This document shows, in pieces, positions 1 to 6,451 of a stretch of 64,000 nucleotides of DNA. How positions within the stretch are numbered: the first letter of the stretch is position 1; every line of letters begins with the position of its first letter. The DNA is taken from the NCBI GenBank assembly GCA_020848905.1, contig JADLHG010000045.1, positions 248,001 through 312,000 on the forward strand, read 5' to 3'. The position numbers were made by a program, and so were the translations under genes. Source of the DNA: Deltaproteobacteria bacterium. Lineage in GTDB: Bacteria; Myxococcota_A; Polyangia; GCA-2747355; JADLHG01. The notes beneath the pieces were generated by a model, which was not told the origin of the DNA, searched no databases, and was given only the letters and a program-made list of their open reading frames with translations.

Positions 1-2
1 GC

Positions 3-782
3 TCGCGCTGGCTGCTCTTCTGCGTGGCAGTCTACGGCATCCTGGCGCTCGTCTTCGTGCTCGTGGGTCTCAAAGAGTCCACCGTTCAGGGCTTCACCGG
101 CACGAGCCGCGTCCTGCTCTCGCTCTCGCACGCGCTGCTCGTGCTCCTGCCGCTCATGGCGCTCACGGCCACGGGACAGGTGGTGAACCACGCGCGCGAC
201 GACGGGACGCTCGAGCTCCTCTTCAGTCAGCCGATCGGGCGCGGGGCCTACCTCGCGGGCGTGACGCTCGTGCGCTACGCGGCCCTCGTGCTGCCGCTCG
301 GCCTGCTCATGTTCGGGGTCGGGCTCTACGGCTGGATCGCCTATCGCGAGGCCATCTCGGCGGGTTTTCTGGCCCGCTGCCTCGCCGTGAGCGCGACCCT
401 GCTCTGGGCCTTCGCCGGGCTCGGAGTGTTGGTCTCGACGGTGGTCCGCAACCAGGCCAAGGCCATGATCTACCTGCTGCTGCTCTGGGTGGGGGGCGTG
501 GCGCTGCTCGACTTCGCGCTGTCGGGGCTGATGCTCCAGTGGCAGGTGGAGCCCCGGCTGGTCTTCACCCTGGCGGCCTTGAACCCGGTGCAGGCGGCGC
601 GCATGGCGCTTCTCTCCGCGGTGGACCCGGAGCTCTCGGTGCTGGGTCCGGTCGGCTTCTACCTCGCAAATCAAGTTGGCGCGACGGCGCTGCTTCTGTT
701 AGGTCTCGTCTGGCCCCTGCTCGTCGGGTGGGGGGCCTTTGGAGCCGCGCTCTGGCGGTTCCGTCGAGGGGACGTCGTCTAG
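3..782 (+). CDS. ABC-2 type transporter permease, NosY-like (5' truncated)
   Basis: Membrane subunit of an ABC-2 type exporter. The frame is open to the first base of the window and reads through a GTG at 24, so the true start lies upstream; 259 codons are visible and the usual family length is about 270-280 residues. About six hydrophobic segments are visible. The GQVVNHARDDGTLELLFSQP stretch after the second segment is typical of permeases of the multicopper-enzyme-maturation (NosY) class. The next genes encode a small membrane protein and a c-type cytochrome on the same strand, which fits the end of a nos (nitrous oxide reductase) accessory cluster. The NosY role is inferred, because the ATPase and nosZ lie outside the window; any ABC-2 permease is the alternative. 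Confidence 0.75.
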   Translation, partial: SRWLLFCVAVYGILALVFVLVGLKESTVQGFTGTSRVLLSLSHALLVLLPLMALTATGQVVNHARDDGTLELLFSQPIGRGAYLAGVTLVRYAALVLPLGLLMFGVGLYGWIAYREAISAGFLARCLAVSATLLWAFAGLGVLVSTVVRNQAKAMIYLLLLWVGGVALLDFALSGLMLQWQVEPRLVFTLAALNPVQAARMALLSAVDPELSVLGPVGFYLANQVGATALLLLGLVWPLLVGWGAFGAALWRFRRGDVV

Positions 783-868
783 CAGAACCTTCACGACGTT
801 GGGCGGGCTCTAACAATGGGGATGGGTCACCGAGGTAGCGGTAACGAACCCCGACGCGAGGTCAACCC

Positions 869-1552
869 ATGCGACGCGCAATCGACAAATTCTACGCCTT
901 TCTGGATCGCCCGCTCTACCTGTCCTCCCGCTTCCTCCTGGCCGCCCTGGTCATTCCGCTGATCCTGAGCTTCTGGGCTCCGCTCTGGCGCATCGGCATG
1001 ATCGCGCCGCAGTACCCCGAGGGGCTGAGCCTCCACATCTACTCCTACAAGCTGGAAGGGGGACGCGGAGGACGCGACCTGCACGAGGTCAACGTCCTCA
1101 ACCACTACATCGGTATGCACTCCATCGACCGCGCGGCGCTGAAGGATCTGGACTGGCTCCCCTTTGCCCTGGGGGCGCTCATCCTGCTCGCGCTGCGGGT
1201 CGCGGTGGTAGGGAACGTGCGTTCGCTCCTCGACCTGGCGGTGATCGTGGGCTACGTGAGCGCCTTTGGCATGGGGCGCTTCTACTACCAGCTCTACACC
1301 TTCGGGCACGACCTGGACCCGAAGGCCCCGCTCCGCATGCCGCCCTTCACGCCCGCGGTCTTTGGCAGGAAGGAGATCGCGAACTTCACCACCGAGGCTT
1401 ATCCGCAGATGGGGTCCATCTACATCGGCATCTTTGCGACCGGCGTGACCCTGATTCTCCTCTGGCATCTCGTGAAGGGGCGCAGGGACTCGCTGCGCGA
1501 GGAGCGGGCTGCAGCGGCTGCCGCGGTCGCGGGGCAGAAGACTCCCGCTTGA
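869..1552 (+). CDS. small polytopic membrane protein, putative nos-cluster accessory
   Basis: Protein of 227 residues with four predicted membrane helices near residues 22-45, 96-115, 118-140 and 183-203. The loop after helix 1 carries an LNHYIGMHSI motif with His and Met that could bind metal, on the side expected to face the periplasm. The ATG at 869 follows a GAGGT ribosome site. I associate small membrane proteins with an NHYIGM motif with nitrous oxide reductase accessory clusters, but I cannot prove homology here. It follows the NosY-like permease by 86 bases and precedes a c-type cytochrome. A copper-delivery or electron-transfer role is inference; the exact biochemical function is unknown. 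Confidence 0.6.
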   Translation: MRRAIDKFYAFLDRPLYLSSRFLLAALVIPLILSFWAPLWRIGMIAPQYPEGLSLHIYSYKLEGGRGGRDLHEVNVLNHYIGMHSIDRAALKDLDWLPFALGALILLALRVAVVGNVRSLLDLAVIVGYVSAFGMGRFYYQLYTFGHDLDPKAPLRMPPFTPAVFGRKEIANFTTEAYPQMGSIYIGIFATGVTLILLWHLVKGRRDSLREERAAAAAAVAGQKTPA

Positions 1553-1589
1553 GCTTGATCGAGATCAGCGCCGAACGACCCACCTCTGC

Positions 1590-1618
1590 TTGACAGCCCG
1601 CGCCATCTTGACCTAGGA
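1590..1618 (+). promoter_or_regulatory. candidate sigma-70 promoter before cytochrome gene
   Basis: A perfect TTGACA lies at 1590-1595 and is followed after 17 bases by CTAGGA, a poor -10 element. It sits about 100 bases before the cytochrome start. The -35 match is good, the -10 match is weak, so this is tentative. Confidence 0.3.
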
Positions 1619-1721
1619 AGCGTGGACCAAACGAATAGGGCCGACCCATGGCCGAGGCCTGGGGCTCACCCGCACGGGTCCTCGAGGGGGCCCTCCACAG
1701 CCAAGCGAGGAGTTTTTGACG

Positions 1722-2126
1722 ATGAAGCGAACGATGGGTCTATGTGTGGCGGCGCTGGGCATGACGCTGGCCTTCGGCACCGGCTGCAAGAAGGGCGGAG
1801 CCGAGGGGGGCGCTGGCGGTGCCGAGCCCTCGGCGGCGGCCAAGGAAGAGGCGACCAACATCTTCAAGAGCCGCTGCGCCTCGTGCCACGGCGCGACGGG
1901 CAAGGGCGACGGCGCGGCCTCGGCTGGCCTGAACCCGAAGCCTCGGAACTTTTCCGACGCGGCCTGGCAGAAGGGCGCCACGGACGAGCACCTGGAAAAC
2001 ATCATCGTGAAGGGCGGCGCCGCGGTGGGCACGAGCGCGGCCATGCCCTCGAACCCGGACCTCGAGGCCAAGGTCGAGGTGGTGAAGGCCCTCCGCATGC
2101 ACATTCGCACGCTGGCGGGCAAGTAG
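1722..2126 (+). CDS. mono-heme c-type cytochrome lipoprotein
   Basis: Periplasmic electron-transfer protein of 134 residues. The N-terminus is a lipoprotein signal ending in FGTGCKKGG, followed by a Gly/Ala-rich linker. The heme site is CASCH near residue 47, followed by GKGDG; a Met near residue 106 in the AAMPSNP stretch is the probable sixth iron ligand, as in class I cytochromes. The ATG at 1722 is preferred over a TTG two codons upstream because GCGAGGAG lies just before it. It follows the NosY-like and small membrane protein genes, so it may donate electrons to nitrous oxide reductase; this role is inferred. Confidence 0.85.
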   Translation: MKRTMGLCVAALGMTLAFGTGCKKGGAEGGAGGAEPSAAAKEEATNIFKSRCASCHGATGKGDGAASAGLNPKPRNFSDAAWQKGATDEHLENIIVKGGAAVGTSAAMPSNPDLEAKVEVVKALRMHIRTLAGK

Positions 2127-2155
2127 GCGCCGCCCAAAGCGGGGGCCCCCTCGTA

Positions 2156-2179
2156 GCGCGGTGGCGGTCGCCGCCGCGC
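2156..2179. terminator. GC hairpin between convergent genes
   Basis: Nine-pair stem 2156-2164 with 2171-2179, including one G-T pair, and a six-base loop, placed between the convergent cytochrome and deacetylase genes. There is no T-run, so terminator function is only suggested by position. Confidence 0.35.
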
Positions 2180-2194
2180 GCCCTCAACGCATCG

Positions 2195-3505
2195 CTACGG
2201 CGCATCCCCGAAGAGGCCGCGGAACGCCTGCTCCATGTCGCGGTCGGGCAACCGGCGCGACTGCATGAGCGCCGCGCGTCCGGCCATGAACTCCTCCACC
2301 TCGACGGCCGAGAGCTCCCGGCGGGCCTGGACGTGCTCCCGGCCGTTCAGCTGCTCGTTCAGCGCGCGCCAGTCGGCGAAGCGCACGCTTCGGCCGCGCG
2401 TGGACCAGGCGTAGGCATCGCCACCGGCGCTGACCACTTGGTGGCCCACGTTCACCTGCCCGAGCACCTCGTTGGCGGCCTTCACGGTGCCCGTGTGTAG
2501 ACGCACGAGCGTCGCCACGTCGGTGTAGCCGCCGGCCAGCACCCAGGTGAGGGGGATGTTGCGGGTCCGCGCCAGGGAGAAGACGTACGCGTCGCGGGCC
2601 TTGAGCGCCTCGGGGGTGATGCCCGCGCAGTCGTAGGGGTCCATCCCCGCCTGGTAGATGATGATGTCGGGCTGGATCTCGTCGATCATCGCCGGCAGGC
2701 GCGAGGAGATGGCCGCGAGGTAGTTCACGTCCCGCTTCAGCCCCTTCTCGACGGCGCGGTGGTTTACGGCCAGGACGCGGTTGTTGGGGGTCGCGTCGGG
2801 CCCGCCCATGTAGCTGCCGTAGATAGAGACGTTCCAGACGTTGCGCTCCCCGATCACGCAGTCGGCCGTACCGTTGCCCTCGTGCTGGTCCAGGTCCACG
2901 ATCAGCACCTTCTTGCCCTGGGCGGCGAGCTTCTTCGCCACGACGCCGAGGCCGTTGACGGTGCAGAAGCCCATGCCCGTGGACGGGCTGGCGTGGTGGT
3001 AGCCATGTCCGAGGTTCGCGGTGATGGTGTTCTTCTGCAGCGCCGTCTCGGCGGCCGCGAAGAGACCCCCCGTGTTCAGGAGCCAGCCCCGCGCGATGTT
3101 CGCGTCCCAGCGCGGCAGGCCCTGCGACGTGGCCAGCTCCGCCGGCTGCCCGGTGAGGACGGCCTTCAGGTAGTCGTCCGTGTGGACCTGGCGCAGGCTC
3201 GCGAGGTCCATGGGGGCCGCCGGGCGCTGCCGGCCGCGGACCTGCCCGGCGTCGGTGTGGAGCTGGGATCCCGGCACCAGGCCGGCGCGCACGATCTCGG
3301 CGAAGACGTGCGGCATCTTGGTCGGGCCCATGAGGGCCGACATCCCTTCGTTCGGGCCCACCACACCGCCCGGATAGCCCGTGTGGTACCAGATCTCCTG
3401 CTTGGGCCGCTCGGCGCGGTCGCGCCCTCGTGCAACGGCCGGGCTTGCCCCGACGGCCAGCAGAAGCAGCGCCCCGAACCCAATCCATCGATGATTTCTC
3501 TGCAT
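2195..3505 (-). CDS. exported histone-deacetylase-fold hydrolase (arginase/deacetylase superfamily)
   Basis: Zn-dependent amidohydrolase-type fold of 436 residues. The ATG at 3505 is preferred because the N-terminus then becomes a clear signal peptide (hydrophobic GFGALLLLAVGA ending PAVARG), predicting export; upstream in-frame codons lack one. Class hallmarks are present: the paired catalytic histidines in GHGYHHAS, the Zn-binding D-x-H in LDQHEGNGT, the second metal Asp in QAGMDPYD, and GGY near the C-terminus. Known relatives deacetylate acetyl-lysine, acetylpolyamines or other acyl-amines, so the substrate here is open. It is transcribed divergently from a second deacetylase-fold gene and has its own sigma-54-like promoter. 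An exported member is unusual because most family members are cytoplasmic. Confidence 0.85.
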   Translation of the reverse strand: MQRNHRWIGFGALLLLAVGASPAVARGRDRAERPKQEIWYHTGYPGGVVGPNEGMSALMGPTKMPHVFAEIVRAGLVPGSQLHTDAGQVRGRQRPAAPMDLASLRQVHTDDYLKAVLTGQPAELATSQGLPRWDANIARGWLLNTGGLFAAAETALQKNTITANLGHGYHHASPSTGMGFCTVNGLGVVAKKLAAQGKKVLIVDLDQHEGNGTADCVIGERNVWNVSIYGSYMGGPDATPNNRVLAVNHRAVEKGLKRDVNYLAAISSRLPAMIDEIQPDIIIYQAGMDPYDCAGITPEALKARDAYVFSLARTRNIPLTWVLAGGYTDVATLVRLHTGTVKAANEVLGQVNVGHQVVSAGGDAYAWSTRGRSVRFADWRALNEQLNGREHVQARRELSAVEVEEFMAGRAALMQSRRLPDRDMEQAFRGLFGDAP

Positions 3506-3541
3506 GACACACCCCGCGCCGGTCGCGCTGGGGTAGCGCAG

Positions 3542-3557
3542 AGCAAGCCTCGAGCCA
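3542..3557 (-). promoter_or_regulatory. sigma-54 (-24/-12) promoter for HDAC-fold gene 1
   Basis: On the minus strand the sequence reads TGGCTCG-N4-TTGCT, one mismatch from the consensus TGGCACG-N4-TTGCT with exact spacing. The predicted transcript start is near 3531, about 26 bases before the ATG at 3505. Confidence 0.65.
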
Positions 3558-3597
3558 GCCCAGATCCGCGCCGTGGTCCCCGGGCAACTCGCCGGAT

Positions 3598-3645
3598 CTC
3601 GGGTGGTCGCGCCGTGACCTCTCGGCGGCAACGTGGCCACCCGAG
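3598..3645. promoter_or_regulatory. 9-bp inverted repeat between divergent sigma-54 promoters
   Basis: CTCGGGTGG at 3598-3606 and its perfect reverse complement at 3637-3645, separated by 30 bases. It lies between the two facing sigma-54-like promoters, roughly 40 and 77 bases from their nearest edges. Position and symmetry suit an upstream activator (enhancer-binding protein) site, but this is inference. Confidence 0.4.
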
Positions 3646-3721
3646 TCACCACTGCTCGGGGATCTCTCCGAATGCCGGTGCCGCAGGCCGCGCGAGCCTC
3701 TGGCAGATCAACGGCTTAGGG

Positions 3722-3737
3722 TGGCACGGCCCCTGCT
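3722..3737 (+). promoter_or_regulatory. sigma-54 (-24/-12) promoter for ASCH-HDAC gene
   Basis: TGGCACG-GCCC-CTGCT matches the sigma-54 consensus at every position except one T of the -12 element, with the GG and GC pairs at the required spacing. Transcription would start near 3749, about 20 bases before the chosen ATG at 3769, which also supports that start. Confidence 0.7.
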
Positions 3738-3768
3738 TTTGCAGACTTGGCCCGAGGTGCCCAACGCC

Positions 3769-5652
3769 ATGACGCCACGTCTTCGATCATCGTTCCTGTT
3801 CGTGCTGAGCTCCCTCGGCGCGCTCGTCCTGGCCGCGCCCGCGCGCGCCGAGGACCGTGCAGCCGCCGCGCGACCGAGCCGTCCCGTGCTGATGTCGATC
3901 CAGCCCGGGATGGCCGAGGCCATCCTCGTGGAGGGCGTCAAGCGCTTCGAGATTCGCAAGCAGCGGCCCGGGTGGGGAGAGGGGACGCCGGTGCTGGTCT
4001 ATTCCTCTTCAGAGAGGGGACCGAAGGGGCGGCTGGCCCACAAGTCCGTGGTGGGGGTCTTCCAGACCGGCCGCATCCTCTCGGGCTCGGCCATGAAGCT
4101 CTGGCTCACGCTCGGCTCGCTCATGGGCACGACCTACGACGGCCTCGACTGGTACCTGGACGGAGGCGTGGGCTACGCCATCGAGGCCCGGCACCCGCGG
4201 CGGCTGCAGGCCCCGACCAGCCTCGATGAGATGCGCCGCCTGCTGCCGGGATTCCGGCCGCCCCAGAGCTATCAATACGTCCGCGAGGAGCAGCGCACTC
4301 TGATGGATGCGATCGCGATGGCCCAGCGCGGCGGCGTGCGTCCCGAGCCCTTCGGTACCGGGGGCGAGCCCGGTGACGACGCTCCCGTGGTGGACGGGCC
4401 CGAGGTGCCTCGTGCCGACGGTGCGCGGCAGCTCTTCGTGTACTCGCCGAGCTACACCTTCCGCCGCGAGGGGGACGCGCTCCACACGGTAGCGCACACC
4501 AAGCCCGCCGAGGTGCTCCGCGCGCTCGAGGCGCAGGGCCTCGTCGCGCAGGACCGCGTGCATCGGCCCGCCGAGCTGCGGCTCGAGGACCTGCTGCGCG
4601 TGCACACGGCGCGCTACGCGGGCGCGGTGGTGAGCGGCGGCCCGAACGCGCTCTCGCAGGGCTTCCGCGGCGCGTGGACCCCCGAGGTGGCGCGTCACGC
4701 GCTCTCTGTGGCGGGCGGAACCTACGCCGCCGCCAAGCTCGCGCTGGAGCAGGGGACGATCGTCGGCAATCTAGCCCCCGGCTCGCACCACGCCAAGGTG
4801 CACACCGGCGGCGGGTTCGGGACCTTCAACGGCCCGGTGGTGGCCGCCCGCAAGCTGCTGGCCAACCGGCTCGCGCAGCGCGTGTTGATCGTGGACGGGG
4901 ACATCCACTTCGGGGGCGGGACCAACGACCTGACCATGGGAGACCCCCGCATCGGGTACCTCTCGGTCTACGGCGTGCCGACCGAGCAGCCCTTCGAGAC
5001 GGTCACCAACCGGCCGCGGCCGGTCCCGCGCGGGGCCACCGACAGCGAGTACCTGGCCATCTTCTCGCAGGAGCTGAAGCAGATGGTGGAGCGCTTCCGG
5101 CCGCAGGTCATCATCTACAACGCGGGAGCGGACCCCTACCACGACGACCCCGTGAACGAGGGCGTGGGCCTCAAGGTGAGCCGCGGCGGCCTCAAGCTCC
5201 GCGACGCCTTTCTCTTCGCTCTGGCGCGCAGCAAGGGGATCCCGGTGGCCTGGGAGCTCGGTGGCGGCTACGCGGCGGAGCGCGGGCGGCTGACCGAGAT
5301 CCACGTCAACACGGCCGAGGCGGCCAACGAGGTGCTCGCGCACGTGCGGGCAGGCGACCGCGTGGCGGTGGACGGGGTGGACGCCGAGCGCTGGCACGTG
5401 GGCGGCGGCGTGGCGCGCTTCCCGCGCTGGGAGGTGGCCGAGGGGCGACGAAATCAGATCTTCGGCACGCCGCCCGTCAAGGTGAGCCGAGACGGCCTCG
5501 CGCGCTACGTCCAGAAGCGAGACCGCATCCTCGAGCCGACCGCGCAGGAGCTCACGGCGGCGCAGGAGGCCTTCGCGGACTTCTTCGCGGGGCGGGTTCC
5601 GCGCCGGCGGCAGGCCCAGGCCGAGGACGTGCAGGACTTCTTCCCGCAGTAG
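3769..5652 (+). CDS. exported ASCH domain-histone deacetylase-fold fusion protein
   Basis: Protein of 627 residues with three parts. Residues 1-27 form a signal peptide ending in APARA. Residues about 38-160 form an ASCH (PUA-like) domain: MSIQPGMAEAIL, then GVKRFEIR, which fits the ASCH signature GxKxxExR, and later GFRPPQSYQYV. From about residue 220 an HDAC-fold domain follows with SHHAKVHTGGGFG (catalytic His pair), VDGDIHFGGGT (metal D-x-H), NAGADPYHDD (second metal Asp) and GGGYA, so the active site appears complete. The ATG at 3769 gives the signal peptide and lies downstream of a sigma-54-like promoter. ASCH domains usually bind RNA or modified nucleosides in the cytoplasm, so fusion to an exported amidohydrolase is unexpected. 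The substrate is unknown. Confidence 0.8.
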   Translation: MTPRLRSSFLFVLSSLGALVLAAPARAEDRAAAARPSRPVLMSIQPGMAEAILVEGVKRFEIRKQRPGWGEGTPVLVYSSSERGPKGRLAHKSVVGVFQTGRILSGSAMKLWLTLGSLMGTTYDGLDWYLDGGVGYAIEARHPRRLQAPTSLDEMRRLLPGFRPPQSYQYVREEQRTLMDAIAMAQRGGVRPEPFGTGGEPGDDAPVVDGPEVPRADGARQLFVYSPSYTFRREGDALHTVAHTKPAEVLRALEAQGLVAQDRVHRPAELRLEDLLRVHTARYAGAVVSGGPNALSQGFRGAWTPEVARHALSVAGGTYAAAKLALEQGTIVGNLAPGSHHAKVHTGGGFGTFNGPVVAARKLLANRLAQRVLIVDGDIHFGGGTNDLTMGDPRIGYLSVYGVPTEQPFETVTNRPRPVPRGATDSEYLAIFSQELKQMVERFRPQVIIYNAGADPYHDDPVNEGVGLKVSRGGLKLRDAFLFALARSKGIPVAWELGGGYAAERGRLTEIHVNTAEAANEVLAHVRAGDRVAVDGVDAERWHVGGGVARFPRWEVAEGRRNQIFGTPPVKVSRDGLARYVQKRDRILEPTAQELTAAQEAFADFFAGRVPRRRQAQAEDVQDFFPQ

Positions 5653-5666
5653 ACCGCGCAGCGCGG

Positions 5667-6323
5667 TCAGCCCTCGAAATCTCCCTGCAGGTAGGGGTTC
5701 GCGCGCCGCTCCCGGCCTACGGTGGTGGACGGACCGTGCCCGCTGTAGACCGTGACCTCGTCGGGGAGCGTGAGGATCCGCTCGCGCAGCGAGGCGAGCA
5801 GGGTCTCGAGGTCGCCGCCGGGCAGGTCGGTGCGCCCGATCGAGCCGGCGAAGAGCGTGTCTCCCGTGATCAGCACCGCCTGCCGGGGAAAGTAGAAGCA
5901 GCAGCCTCCCGGGGAGTGACCCGGCGTATGCAGCACCTGGCCGTCGATCGCACCGACGGTGACGGTGTCCCCGTGCGCGAGCCAGCGGTCCACCTCGGGG
6001 ACCTCGGGGGCGCGCAGGCCGAAGAACCCGGCCACCACGGGCGCCGACGCCAGGACCGGCTGGTCCCCCTGGTGCATGGCGAAGGGGACGCCGAGGAGCC
6101 GCTTGAGCGGCGCCACGGCCCCCATGTGATCGATGTGGGCGTGCGTGTTGACGATGCCCTGCACCGTGAGGCCGAGCTCGCGCACCCGCGCGAGGAGCCG
6201 CTGCTCCTCGTCCCCCGGGTCGACGAGCAGCGCCGCGCCGCTCGTGCGTTCGGCCACGATGTAGCAGTTCTCCATGAAGGGGCCGTTCTCGAACGCCTCG
6301 ACCGTCAGCTCTGCGTGTTCCAT
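5667..6323 (-). CDS. MBL-fold hydrolase, glyoxalase II-like
   Basis: Cytoplasmic metallo-beta-lactamase-fold hydrolase of 218 residues, a usual length for the short hydroxyacylglutathione-hydrolase-like class. The metal-binding motif is THAHIDHMGA (HxHxDH) near residue 68, followed by HTPGHSPGG and GDTLFAGSIGRTDLPGG, which supply further metal ligands. These motifs are typical of glyoxalase II, persulfide dioxygenase-like and related thioester hydrolases; the exact substrate cannot be read from the sequence. It ends 15 bases after the convergent ASCH-HDAC gene, and its start is 128 bases from the divergent sulfatase gene. Confidence 0.85.
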   Translation of the reverse strand: MEHAELTVEAFENGPFMENCYIVAERTSGAALLVDPGDEEQRLLARVRELGLTVQGIVNTHAHIDHMGAVAPLKRLLGVPFAMHQGDQPVLASAPVVAGFFGLRAPEVPEVDRWLAHGDTVTVGAIDGQVLHTPGHSPGGCCFYFPRQAVLITGDTLFAGSIGRTDLPGGDLETLLASLRERILTLPDEVTVYSGHGPSTTVGRERRANPYLQGDFEG

Positions 6324-6451
6324 GGGTGCGCCTCGGAGTGGGCCTAAGGGCCGTTACATTGCCAGGGCGCCTGGCGGCGGGCAAGCTGTGGGTGAGGCGT
6401 CGCGGGCGTTGCGTCGGCGAGTCCCCTTGGGGTAAGAGGCGTTCGAGCACG

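Noticed and set aside
6348-6363. Weak sigma-54-like motif before the sulfatase gene
   Set aside because: GG and TTGC are spaced well but the CACG part does not match; chance matches of this quality are expected in this much intergenic DNA.
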